A stretch of DNA of 14,023 bases, taken from positions 1 through 14,023 of the forward strand of contig DASWXM010000020.1 in NCBI GenBank assembly GCA_036405515.1. The letters run 5' to 3'. Positions 1 to 7,527 of the stretch are shown one piece after another. Source of the DNA: JASLCR01 sp036405515. GTDB taxonomy: Bacteria; Patescibacteriota; Saccharimonadia; Saccharimonadales; Saccharimonadaceae. Made by a program: the position numbers and the translations under genes. Each line of letters opens with the position of its first letter. Positions within the stretch are counted from its first letter, which is position 1. Below the pieces are notes generated by a model. The model worked only from the letters and a program-made list of their open reading frames with translations. It did not search any database and was not told the DNA's origin.

Positions 1-1036
1 TGTTGTCACCTCAAAACAAACTGAGCAGGATATCCGTAAGTATGATGTACCCGTAGTGAGGGTAGATAATGTGCCCTACCGTTGGATGAAGTTAGGCAAA
101 CGACCCAAGCGCCTACATGAATATCTAATACTTGATGCTAAGTTGAAGAAAACCTATGACTTTCTCAATACTCATGCAAAGGTTGTTCTATTTTATGAGC
201 TATTTGAACTTAAGTATCCCGAGTGGCTCACAAAGCCGAAAAAAGTATTTCTCACACATGGAAATATGCTCAAAAGCTATATGACATCACATCCAAAAAG
301 GCTCGAAAACATCGCTCATTATGACTATATGGCAGCGCTAAGCCCATACATGAAAGCCAAGTTTATCACCGAAGGTGTACCAAGCGACAAGCTTGTAGAT
401 ATTGGTATAGCACGCACCGATGAACTTTTAGCCAGCCTTAGTAAAAAGTCGTTCGTTCGTCAGCAAGTAACTCAGAAACTGGCACTTAATCCGAAAAAGC
501 CGATTATCCTCTACGCACCAACCTTTTGGGGTGAATCATCGATTCATCATACAGGCCTTGAGATTCTTGAATACATTGATGATAGCTTTACTCTGCTATT
601 TCGCCCGCACCCACAAACACCGGGCAGTATTTTGAAAAAGTATCAAAAAATAATAAAAAGTCGGAACAATATCCATCTTATTGACCACACTGTCGACACA
701 TCTCTCACCGACTTATTGGTTTCAAGCGATGCAACGATTATTGATCGTAGCAGTATCGCCCTTGAGGCGCTTCTCACCGATACGCCGATCGTTTTTGCGT
801 ATGATAGCAGCAAACAAGAAGAGACTTCAGACTACGAGTCAATCAAGGAAATTGTAGATTATTCTCAAAAAATACTTCTAGGAGATAAAGCACGCGTCAA
901 TGAAACCATCAAGTCTGCGATATATGATGGCATAAAACCAGCGATATGGAATAATGTACGCAAGCGCGTATGGTTCCAGCCAAACGGTGGAGCTACTGAG
1001 GCGATAAAGACGTTCATCACGAGTCAAATCGACTAG
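1..1036 (+). CDS. CDP-glycerol glycerophosphotransferase-like protein (5' truncated)
   Basis: This reading frame is open to the left edge of the window (from base 2) and ends with TAG at 1034-1036, so the true start lies outside; the in-frame GTG at 56 is internal to a continuous coding frame. The protein resembles the GT-B CDP-glycerol:poly(glycerophosphate) glycerophosphotransferase family (TagB/TagF-like), which adds glycerol phosphate to teichoic-acid-like polymers at the cytoplasmic membrane face. Visible motifs are a His-Gly pair (257-262) matching the family's catalytic HG, a strand motif ILYAPTF, RPHP (602-613), and a nucleotide-site DRSS motif (743-754) preceded by DLLVSSDATII. The usual family motif is D-Y-S-S, so the tyrosine is replaced by arginine here. 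It lies convergent to the ABC exporter genes with only 3 bases between stops. The substrate is uncertain; a related GT-B sugar-phosphate transferase is possible. Confidence 0.72.
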   Translation, partial: VVTSKQTEQDIRKYDVPVVRVDNVPYRWMKLGKRPKRLHEYLILDAKLKKTYDFLNTHAKVVLFYELFELKYPEWLTKPKKVFLTHGNMLKSYMTSHPKRLENIAHYDYMAALSPYMKAKFITEGVPSDKLVDIGIARTDELLASLSKKSFVRQQVTQKLALNPKKPIILYAPTFWGESSIHHTGLEILEYIDDSFTLLFRPHPQTPGSILKKYQKIIKSRNNIHLIDHTVDTSLTDLLVSSDATIIDRSSIALEALLTDTPIVFAYDSSKQEETSDYESIKEIVDYSQKILLGDKARVNETIKSAIYDGIKPAIWNNVRKRVWFQPNGGATEAIKTFITSQID

Positions 1037-1039
1037 TTA

Positions 1040-1816
1040 CTAGGTAGTTTTGTTGGCCTCTTTTGCCTTTTTCGTATTACCAAATAGTTCGAGATACTTA
1101 TCAGCTGCGTCTTCAGCTGCGCCCTCAAATGCCACTTTGCCGTTCTCGATAAGAATTGCTCTGTTGCAGAAATCTCTGACTGCACCCATGCTATGAGTTA
1201 CCAGCACAACTGTTTTGCCGCTATCACTAAGTGACTTAAAGTAATCATTACATTTCTTCTTAAATGCAGCATCGCCTACCGCGAGCACCTCGTCGAGAAT
1301 CAAGATGTCTGCATGAGCTCGTATGGCAACTGAAAACGCCAGACGAACTTTCATGCCGGAAGAGTAGTTCTTTAGTTTTTGGTCCATAAACTTCTTAAGC
1401 TCGGCAAATTCAACAATATCATCATACATCGCTTCGATTTCCCGCCTTGAAAAGCCAAGCAGTGCACCATTAAGAAATACATTTTCCCTGCCCGTAAGCT
1501 GTGGTTTAAAGCCAACACCAAGTTCGATAAACGAGACGAGCTTTCCCTGATGTTTCACCGTACCGCTCGTAGGCTGATAAATCTCAGAAATAATTTTCAG
1601 CAAGGTACTTTTTCCTGAGCCATTCCTTCCCAGGATACCGAAGAAGTCACCTTTTTCTATCGTAAACGACACTCCGTCGAGCGCGTTAAACATCTCACCA
1701 CCTTTTTCTTTTGGTTTGAAAATTTGTGTGATCGCTGTCTTAAGTGAATCATTTCTATGATGCGGCAAGTAAAAGCTTTTTTTGACATCATGCACTTCAA
1801 TAGCTGGTTTAGACAT
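1040..1816 (-). CDS. Polysaccharide/teichoic acid ABC exporter, ATP-binding protein (Wzt/TagH-like)
   Basis: This 258-residue ATPase should power export of a lipid-linked glycan across the membrane together with the permease encoded just upstream. It has all ABC motifs: Walker A GRNGSGKST (63-71), signature YSSGM (151-155), Walker B ILILDE (171-176) and an H-loop histidine (208). The N-terminal extension before the core (about residues 12-45) and the motif LGVGFKPQLTGREN (99-112) are typical of the Wzt/TagH/RfbB subfamily rather than of nutrient importers. The protein ends soon after the nucleotide-binding domain, so the C-terminal carbohydrate-binding domain found in some Wzt proteins, and the long C-terminal region of Bacillus TagH, are absent. 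Its start overlaps the permease stop as TAATG (one shared base), indicating one leftward operon with translational coupling. The exact substrate cannot be told from sequence. Confidence 0.9.
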   Translation of the reverse strand: MSKPAIEVHDVKKSFYLPHHRNDSLKTAITQIFKPKEKGGEMFNALDGVSFTIEKGDFFGILGRNGSGKSTLLKIISEIYQPTSGTVKHQGKLVSFIELGVGFKPQLTGRENVFLNGALLGFSRREIEAMYDDIVEFAELKKFMDQKLKNYSSGMKVRLAFSVAIRAHADILILDEVLAVGDAAFKKKCNDYFKSLSDSGKTVVLVTHSMGAVRDFCNRAILIENGKVAFEGAAEDAADKYLELFGNTKKAKEANKTT

Positions 1817-2640
1817 TACACTTCCTCCGCAAAATATGGTGACCGACGCCTGAAATACAAAGCACCCAGTACAAGAATCACAATCGCAATAATATATGGA
1901 ACCATTATGATGAGTGGGTTACTCGTGAGAGTATGAATAGTATCAACATCATGGGTAATTGTATAATAGCGGGCATCCTGTATTGCCTGTGACAATGGAT
2001 TCATAATAAGGAACTGAGCAATAGTATGGCTCACGTCAACTACTCTGTTAAGCGGGAACATGATCGCCGATCCATAGAAAAGTGCTTGGCTGACAACTTC
2101 CCAGATATATCCAATATCTCGGAACTTTACATTAATTGTACCGAGCAGGAACGCCAAGCCAAGTGCAAATACATATATCTCAATAATGAAAAGTGGCAGG
2201 AGAAGCATCGTCCATGTTGGCTGCACCTGATCAATCACCGCAAAGATGCCCACCACTACAAGATTAATGAGGAGATTGATAATCGCAGAAAGACTCGTCG
2301 ACACAACGACTATATATTTCGGAAAGTTGATCTTACGGATAATTCCGCCTGATGAGGTAACCGACTTAAGTCCCTGCTTCACTACCTCTGAGAAAAAGTT
2401 CCAGAGAACAATCCCAAGAAGCAATGCAACGCCCCAATGCTCAATCTCTTTACCAATATGTAGCACTTCGACGAAGAATACATAAAGGATTGCGAAGAGA
2501 AATAGTGGACGAAGTAGTGCCCACAGATACCCAAGCATTGAACCCTGATATCGGAGCTTGAAATCAGTAATCACCAACTCACGGAGTAGGATAAGTGAAT
2601 AGCGATATCTTTTAAATAGTTTTTCGTACATCAACTTCAT
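1816..2640 (-). CDS. Polysaccharide ABC exporter permease (ABC-2 type, Wzm/TagG-like)
   Basis: This 274-residue integral membrane protein is the permease partner of the ATPase that follows it. About six hydrophobic segments are visible (near residues 37-58, 70-85, 109-137, 145-168, 180-196 and 245-263). Family hallmarks are the amphipathic N-terminus leading into LRYQGSMLGYLWALLRPL (29-46), FRDIGYIW (173-180) and NPLSQAIQDARYY (214-226), all typical of ABC2_membrane exporters of O-antigen or teichoic acid. Length is normal for the family. A sigma70-like promoter abuts the first ATG so closely that the transcript may begin inside it; the next in-frame ATG at 2631 (residue 4) is then the better start, giving 271 residues. 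No Shine-Dalgarno is seen before either ATG. It diverges from the UDP-sugar dehydrogenase gene. Confidence 0.9.
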   Translation of the reverse strand: MKLMYEKLFKRYRYSLILLRELVITDFKLRYQGSMLGYLWALLRPLFLFAILYVFFVEVLHIGKEIEHWGVALLLGIVLWNFFSEVVKQGLKSVTSSGGIIRKINFPKYIVVVSTSLSAIINLLINLVVVGIFAVIDQVQPTWTMLLLPLFIIEIYVFALGLAFLLGTINVKFRDIGYIWEVVSQALFYGSAIMFPLNRVVDVSHTIAQFLIMNPLSQAIQDARYYTITHDVDTIHTLTSNPLIIMVPYIIAIVILVLGALYFRRRSPYFAEEV

Positions 2641-2641
2641 A

Positions 2642-2671
2642 ATTATACTAGAAACAGTAGAGAGAAGACAA
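2642..2671 (-). promoter_or_regulatory. Promoter of the ABC exporter operon
   Basis: On the minus strand, TTGTCT (2671-2666) and a perfect TATAAT (2647-2642) are separated by 18 bases. The -10 box ends one base before the annotated ATG (2640), so initiation about seven bases downstream falls near 2635. That predicts a leaderless or nearly leaderless message starting at the second ATG (2631). Confidence 0.6.
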
Positions 2672-2716
2672 TCGGCTTGCTTATTTTCTTCAGAGAATAT
2701 GCCCTAGTGCACGTAG

Positions 2717-2722
2717 TATACT
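2717..2722 (+). promoter_or_regulatory. Possible -10 element of the UDP-sugar dehydrogenase gene
   Basis: TATACT lies seven bases before the ATG at 2730, which would place the transcript start at about 2729 and make the mRNA leaderless. No Shine-Dalgarno sequence is present. No recognisable -35 hexamer lies 16-18 bases upstream, so this is a weak call resting on the -10 box and its spacing alone. Confidence 0.35.
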
Positions 2723-2729
2723 AGAAAGA

Positions 2730-4085
2730 ATGAAAAACACCATCACCGTACTTGGCGCAGGCTATGTGGGGCTAACAACCGCGGCGCTACTCGCCCATAG
2801 CGGCTATACCGTCTTTGCCGTCGAACCAAATCCCGAGCGCCTAAAGATTATCAAATCTGGCAAATCCTTTTTCTACGAAGACGGACTTGATGAAATCATC
2901 AGCCTCGCACTCGAAACCGGCAACCTCATCCCAACCGATTCATACGAGGAAGGTATTCCAAAAAGCAGTGTAGTATTCTCGTGCGTCGGTACACCAGATA
3001 ATCCAGATGGAAGCTCAAACCTTCAATATGTATTTTCAGCCGCAGAGGAGACAGCAAAGTATGCAAAGCCTGGCACGATTTATGCTCAAAAGAGTACCGT
3101 ACCGGTCGGCACTGGCAAAAAAATCCAAGATATATTCGCCAAGCTCGGGACCAAGCTTGAATATATTTCAAACCCTGAGTTTTTACGCGAAGGGACTGCG
3201 ATCTACGACACCCTATTCTTTGATCGCATCGTCGTTGGTGGTGATAGTAAGGTAGCAATCAATGCTATCATGGATATCTACATGAACCTCGAGCAATATC
3301 GTGAGCATATCGCACACATTGCACGCATACCATCAGGTCAACGCGGTGATCAGTATATCGCTACAACGCTTAATAGCGCCGAACTCATTAAGGTAACATC
3401 CAATGCGTTCCTAGCGCTCAAGATTTCTTTTGCAAACTCCATTGCTTTACTTGCCGACAAGGCAGACGCCGATGTCGTGGAGGTTATGAACGCAGTTGGT
3501 GCAGATAGCCGCATAGGAAAAGCTTTCCTCAATGCTGGACGCGGCTACGGTGGCGGTTGTTTTCCAAAAGATGTGAGCGGTCTTATTATGAGCGGCCTGG
3601 AGCACGGGGTTGATCTCGATATTATGCAGGCAGCTCAAGACATCAATGAATTCATGCCAGGATATGTCGTCGACAAGCTCCAAGATACCCTGCCAGACAG
3701 AAGCCTAGAAGGGAAACGCGTGGCCGTCTTGGGACTTGCTTTTAAAGCTGGCACGAGTGATGTACGCCGATCGCCAGGTGTCTCAATTGCAAACAAGCTC
3801 CTGCACACTCATGCCGATGTCGTCACCTACGACCCACAGGCTTTAGAAGAGGCTGCCGAAGACCTACTCGGCAACGTACAACAAGCCGAGTCAATCGATG
3901 AAGCGATAAAAGGTGCTGATGCTACCATCATCGCGACCGAATGGGATGATTTTCTCGACTACCCCGCCGTAGAGTTTGCCAAGCAGATGAAGGGAAAGGT
4001 ACTGTTTGACGCAGTGAACCAATACAGTGCCGTCGAGGCCCGAAATGCCAAGCTTCATTACGTTGGTATTGGTCATAGTAGTTAA
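2730..4085 (+). CDS. ugd: UDP-glucose/GDP-mannose 6-dehydrogenase family protein
   Basis: This enzyme oxidises a nucleotide sugar (UDP-glucose is the commonest substrate) twice with NAD+ to give the uronic acid in the cytoplasm, supplying an acidic building block for surface polymer. The 451-residue length is normal. The N-terminal Rossmann domain carries GAGYVG (9-14). NPEFLREG (148-155), the lysine/asparagine motif around residues 219-236, and GGGCFPKD (274-281) with catalytic Cys277 are all intact. The C-terminal UDP-binding domain has GLAFKAGTSDVRRSP (335-349). UDP-N-acetyl-hexosamine or GDP-mannose dehydrogenases share this architecture, so the exact sugar is not proven. The gene stands alone between the divergent exporter operon and the glycosyltransferase operon, which starts 66 bases later with its own promoter-like element. 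No Shine-Dalgarno precedes the ATG. Confidence 0.93.
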   Translation: MKNTITVLGAGYVGLTTAALLAHSGYTVFAVEPNPERLKIIKSGKSFFYEDGLDEIISLALETGNLIPTDSYEEGIPKSSVVFSCVGTPDNPDGSSNLQYVFSAAEETAKYAKPGTIYAQKSTVPVGTGKKIQDIFAKLGTKLEYISNPEFLREGTAIYDTLFFDRIVVGGDSKVAINAIMDIYMNLEQYREHIAHIARIPSGQRGDQYIATTLNSAELIKVTSNAFLALKISFANSIALLADKADADVVEVMNAVGADSRIGKAFLNAGRGYGGGCFPKDVSGLIMSGLEHGVDLDIMQAAQDINEFMPGYVVDKLQDTLPDRSLEGKRVAVLGLAFKAGTSDVRRSPGVSIANKLLHTHADVVTYDPQALEEAAEDLLGNVQQAESIDEAIKGADATIIATEWDDFLDYPAVEFAKQMKGKVLFDAVNQYSAVEARNAKLHYVGIGHSS

Positions 4086-4090
4086 CAAGC

Positions 4091-4109
4091 AGATACTCCT
4101 TGGGTATCT
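4091..4109 (+). terminator. Small hairpin after the dehydrogenase gene
   Basis: Left arm AGATACTC (4091-4098) pairs with right arm GGGTATCT (4102-4109), with one G-T pair and a three-base loop. It begins five bases after the ugd stop codon. It is not followed by a clean T-run but directly by the TATAAT used for the next operon, so it may be a weak terminator, an operator, or nothing. Confidence 0.3.
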
Positions 4110-4111
4110 TG

Positions 4112-4141
4112 TATAATATAGAGTGGTTTTATTTTAAGGAG
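4112..4141 (+). promoter_or_regulatory. -10 element and Shine-Dalgarno for the five-gene glycan operon
   Basis: A perfect TATAAT (4112-4117) lies 34 bases before the ATG at 4152. No good -35 hexamer sits at the right distance. A Shine-Dalgarno AAGGAG (4136-4141) ends 10 bases before the start codon. This gives the operon a conventional leadered message, unlike the exporter and rpmH genes. Confidence 0.5.
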
Positions 4142-4151
4142 TGTCCGTATT

Positions 4152-5093
4152 ATGAAGGTGTTTATTCAAATCCCCTGCCTCAACGAAGAAGCTACATTGC
4201 CGCTTGTCTTTGAAAAAATGCCGAAAAAACTACCCGGTGTTGATGAAGTCGAGTGGCTCATCATTGATGATGGCTCTAGCGATAGGACTATCGAGGTCGC
4301 GAAGAAACTTGGTGTAAAGCACTTCGTGCACCATCGTCGCAACATGGGTCTTGCCCGGTCATTTCGTGATGGCATCGACTACGCACTCAAGCACGGTGCC
4401 GACATCGTAGTAAATACCGACGGAGATAATCAATACCCTCAAGATAGAATCAAAGATCTAGTTAAGCCAATTATTGACGGCGAGGCGGAGATTGTGATTG
4501 GCGATCGCCAGACCAGCAAAATCGCCCACTTTTCCGGGTTCAAGAAACTGATGCAGCGTTTTGGCAGTTGGGTAGTTAATCAAGCAGGCAATACAGATCT
4601 CCCCGATGCGGCGAGCGGTTTTCGCGCCTACTCTCGTAATTCGCTCATAAAACTCAATATAGTCACCCCTTTTAGTTACTGTATGGAAACAATCATCCAG
4701 GCTGGCTACAAACGCCTAAAGATCGTCAGCGTTCCTATCGAGACTAATAAGAAAACTCGTGAATCACGGCTATTTAAAAACATCTGGCAGCATATGTTCA
4801 AATCCAGCCAGGCTATTATGCGCAGCTATATTATGTTCCGCCCCCATGTCGTTTTTGTCACACTCGGAGTTATTCTTGGCATTGCTGGCGCTATACCCTT
4901 TGCCCGTTTCCTTATTTTCTACATTGCAGGAGATAGTCACGGCCACATACAGTCACTTATCTTCGGTAGCGCTATGCTTGTCGGCTCGCTCATATCTTTT
5001 GCTCTGCTCGTGATAGCAGATCTTCAGAAAACAAACCGAATCCTGCTCGAAGATCAACTGGAACGACTCAAAGAAATACAATACAGGAAGTAA
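4152..5093 (+). CDS. GT2 family glycosyltransferase, DPM1/ArnC-like, with two C-terminal membrane helices
   Basis: This 313-residue protein probably moves a sugar from a nucleotide donor to a polyprenyl phosphate, or onto a membrane-bound acceptor, on the cytoplasmic face. The GT-A domain spans about residues 1-225 with DDGSSD (39-44) for nucleotide binding, TDGD (89-92) as the metal-binding DXD, and ASGFRAYSR (154-162), a motif seen in dolichol-phosphate-mannose-synthase-like enzymes. Two hydrophobic segments (about 233-257 and 267-289) anchor the C-terminus, and a short charged tail follows (about 290-313). It is the first gene of a tight operon and its TAA overlaps the next ATG as TAATG. 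GT2 specificity cannot be read from sequence; GtrB-like glucosyl or DPM1-like mannosyl transfer are both possible. Confidence 0.85.
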   Translation: MKVFIQIPCLNEEATLPLVFEKMPKKLPGVDEVEWLIIDDGSSDRTIEVAKKLGVKHFVHHRRNMGLARSFRDGIDYALKHGADIVVNTDGDNQYPQDRIKDLVKPIIDGEAEIVIGDRQTSKIAHFSGFKKLMQRFGSWVVNQAGNTDLPDAASGFRAYSRNSLIKLNIVTPFSYCMETIIQAGYKRLKIVSVPIETNKKTRESRLFKNIWQHMFKSSQAIMRSYIMFRPHVVFVTLGVILGIAGAIPFARFLIFYIAGDSHGHIQSLIFGSAMLVGSLISFALLVIADLQKTNRILLEDQLERLKEIQYRK

Positions 5094-6304
5094 TGAAGCG
5101 AATTCTCGTCATCGCCTCCACATTCCCTGCATCAGACAATGACCCCGTGCCCGCATTTGTCAAAGACCAGATTATCGCCCTCAAGCAGCTAAAACCCGAG
5201 TTTGAATTTACCGTACTCGCACCCCACGATAAACGTTCAAATACTGAATCATTTACAAAACAAGACGCCTATAACGAATATCGATTCCATTATTTCTGGC
5301 CTTTCTCCGTGGAGAAACTTGCCGGCCGAGGCATTATGCCGGCACTCAAGGCTAGTCCGCTTAATTACTTCATAGTACCTTTCTTATTTATTGGCGAGTT
5401 CATGGCATTACTCCGAGTGACTATTAAGTTAAAGCCGGATATTCTATATGCGCATTGGTTTACACCCCAAGCAGTCGTCGCACGATGGGTTGGCGCACTT
5501 ACTGCCACCCCTTTTGTCTTCACGACACACGCCCTTGACGTCAATGTATGGCATAAGATTCCTATTATTGGGACGCTGGTCGTGCGAGGTGCCGCCAGAA
5601 AAGCCCAAGCCTTTACTGCGGTCAGCATGCGCTCCATGGCTCGACTGGAGCAATTTTTCCCTCCTGGTGAGTGGAGTACACTAAAGAAACGTGGAACGGT
5701 AATCCCTATGGGGGTAAATCTACCTTCTCAAGATGTATATAAACATCCCAAAGGCCAAACTATTCTCTTTATGGGGCGACTAGCCGAAAAAAAGGGCGTA
5801 CAGTATCTCATCAAAGCTTTCGGCGAAATCATCGAGAAATATCCAGAAGCAAAGCTTGTCATAGCTGGCGATGGTCCATTAAAAAAAGATTTGCAGAAGC
5901 AGGCACGTAATATAGAGAATGTGGATTTTACGGGCTTTATTAGTGGTGAAAAAAAACATTTACTTCTTCGGTCATCAAAACTATATGTCGTGCCTTCGAT
6001 CATTGCCAGTGACGGTGACGTCGAAGGACTCCCCGTTTCGCTCATGGAAGGGTTGGCATATGGGAAGGTCTGTATCGCCACCAACGAAAGTGGTGCCGAT
6101 GATATACTGACAAATAGAAAGGATGGCTTTTTAGTCCCCCAGAAAGACGTATCGGCGCTTGCGGAAGCACTCGAAAGGGGTCTTGCGCTCAGCAAATCGG
6201 ACTACGGCACGGTATCCCGGGAAGCTAGGCGCACCGCAGCCCAATTCGCCTGGCCTCATGTGGCAAAGCAACATAATGACTTCTTATTCAGGCATAGACC
6301 ATGA
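5093..6304 (+). CDS. GT4 family glycosyltransferase
   Basis: This 403-residue GT-B glycosyltransferase adds a sugar to a growing lipid-linked glycan in the cytoplasm. The N-terminal acceptor domain begins with a typical first beta strand (KRILVIASTFP), carries AHWFTPQ (120-126) and TTHALDVN (144-151), and is linked to the C-terminal donor domain starting with ILFMGRLAEKKG (224-235). GT4 retaining-enzyme landmarks are IAGDGP (257-262) and the E-x7-E pair at Glu311 and Glu319 in EGLPVSLMEGLAYG. Overall length and motifs match colanic-acid or exopolysaccharide glycosyltransferases. The start overlaps the previous stop (TAATG) with a Shine-Dalgarno-like AGGAAG just upstream, and the stop overlaps the next gene as ATGA, so translation is probably coupled. 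Donor and acceptor are unknown. Confidence 0.88.
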   Translation: MKRILVIASTFPASDNDPVPAFVKDQIIALKQLKPEFEFTVLAPHDKRSNTESFTKQDAYNEYRFHYFWPFSVEKLAGRGIMPALKASPLNYFIVPFLFIGEFMALLRVTIKLKPDILYAHWFTPQAVVARWVGALTATPFVFTTHALDVNVWHKIPIIGTLVVRGAARKAQAFTAVSMRSMARLEQFFPPGEWSTLKKRGTVIPMGVNLPSQDVYKHPKGQTILFMGRLAEKKGVQYLIKAFGEIIEKYPEAKLVIAGDGPLKKDLQKQARNIENVDFTGFISGEKKHLLLRSSKLYVVPSIIASDGDVEGLPVSLMEGLAYGKVCIATNESGADDILTNRKDGFLVPQKDVSALAEALERGLALSKSDYGTVSREARRTAAQFAWPHVAKQHNDFLFRHRP

Positions 6305-7527
6305 CGAAAAAAATACTCCTCATCAACAGTGATCTGGCAAAAAATCGTGGCGATCGAGCTATTGCCGAAGGTGTCATCGAACTCGCTCGACATCGATTTC
6401 CTGAGGCACAAATAACAGGTATCTCACAGTTTCCCGAGCGTGACAAACAGTGGTATGGCATCGATTTCCTCAATATGGACTTCCAGTCCCTCAATCCATT
6501 TCAATTACTGCGCCTTTATCGTGCCGCACGGAAGCACGATATCATACTCTGGGGAGGTGGCGAAATACTAAAGGACTATACCAATAAAGCCGCTCTCTGG
6601 TATTGGACTATCAAGATGTCACTGATTTCACTAGCAAATCGTAACCTCTATGGTACCTACCAGGGAATTGGACCCACACACTCCAGCTTCAGCAAGCGAC
6701 TTATCGTGCTTGTCGTCAAGCGCTGCAAGGCGTTTATCGTACGCGACGAGGAATCATACGAGAAATTAGTCACCTGGGGTGCTCCCAAAGAAAAGCTATT
6801 CGCATCCTCAGATCCTGCAGTGCTACCAAAACCAAACAGTCCAGACAAGGAGCTATCGAAAAAACTTTCAGACCTTGGTATTGATGAATCTTTCTTGAAA
6901 GATTTTATCTGTATCGGCCCACGTGACTGGTTCCACTATAAACAAAGTGGCATTCTTCCCTTTAAATACAAGCGTAAATTATACAACCTACTGGGCATAA
7001 AAGTTAATACATCATCCCCGGAACATGATCTCTACCTAAGGCAGCTATCTACGGCCATCAGTTCTCTGACAGCTCAACACAATATACACGTGCTTCTCAT
7101 ACCCATGCATATGGAAGAAGGCGACACCAATCTATGTACATTACTGCAAAAAAACACTGCCAATCCGGCAAAAGTCAAAATCTTAAGTGATGACACGTTT
7201 TCATCCAAAGAGCTTCGTAGCATCATCACCCGTGCCAAGGCCATGATAGGCTTTCGACTCCACTCAAACATCATTGGTGTTAGCGCCGGCATACCATCAA
7301 TCAATATTTACTATGTAGACAAGGGCAGGGTGTTTTTTGATCAGATAGGTCAATCGCGTTTTGCGCTACCTATCCAGGCTGTACTTGAACCAGATTTCCC
7401 CGAAACACTTACCTCACTTTTTAACACACTTCTTACTCAGCAACAGACTGTCAAGAAAGACATCCGGACTGCCACGGGTAAATTACGTAAATCGGTAACC
7501 GATACATTCAGCGAGGTAGTCTCATGA
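6301..7527 (+). CDS. Polysaccharide pyruvyl transferase family protein (CsaB-like)
   Basis: Members of this family transfer pyruvate from phosphoenolpyruvate to sugar hydroxyls as ketals, adding negative charge to cell-wall or exopolysaccharide; in Firmicutes CsaB makes the pyruvylated polymer that S-layer proteins bind. The 408-residue protein carries the family landmarks in order: N-R-G-D near the N-terminus (15-18), WGGGE (84-88), YQGIGP (120-125), VRDEES (147-152), SSDPAV (169-174), and the C-terminal FRLHSNIIGVSAGIPS (318-333) with the conserved Arg-x-His pair. The region around 200-245 is longer than in compact members. It lies mid-operon with 4-base ATGA overlaps at both ends, next to glycosyltransferases, which supports glycan decoration. 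Some family members instead act in lipid or secondary metabolism, so the substrate is an inference. Confidence 0.87.
   Translation: MTKKILLINSDLAKNRGDRAIAEGVIELARHRFPEAQITGISQFPERDKQWYGIDFLNMDFQSLNPFQLLRLYRAARKHDIILWGGGEILKDYTNKAALWYWTIKMSLISLANRNLYGTYQGIGPTHSSFSKRLIVLVVKRCKAFIVRDEESYEKLVTWGAPKEKLFASSDPAVLPKPNSPDKELSKKLSDLGIDESFLKDFICIGPRDWFHYKQSGILPFKYKRKLYNLLGIKVNTSSPEHDLYLRQLSTAISSLTAQHNIHVLLIPMHMEEGDTNLCTLLQKNTANPAKVKILSDDTFSSKELRSIITRAKAMIGFRLHSNIIGVSAGIPSINIYYVDKGRVFFDQIGQSRFALPIQAVLEPDFPETLTSLFNTLLTQQQTVKKDIRTATGKLRKSVTDTFSEVVS

Noticed and set aside
1031..1060. CTAG-TTA-CTAG near the first convergent junction as a terminator
   Set aside because: The stem is only four base pairs of AT-rich sequence and overlaps both stop codons.
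5728..6195. 155-codon minus-strand frame inside the first GT4 gene
   Set aside because: It lies entirely antisense to a gene with clear glycosyltransferase motifs; a shadow of its codon usage.
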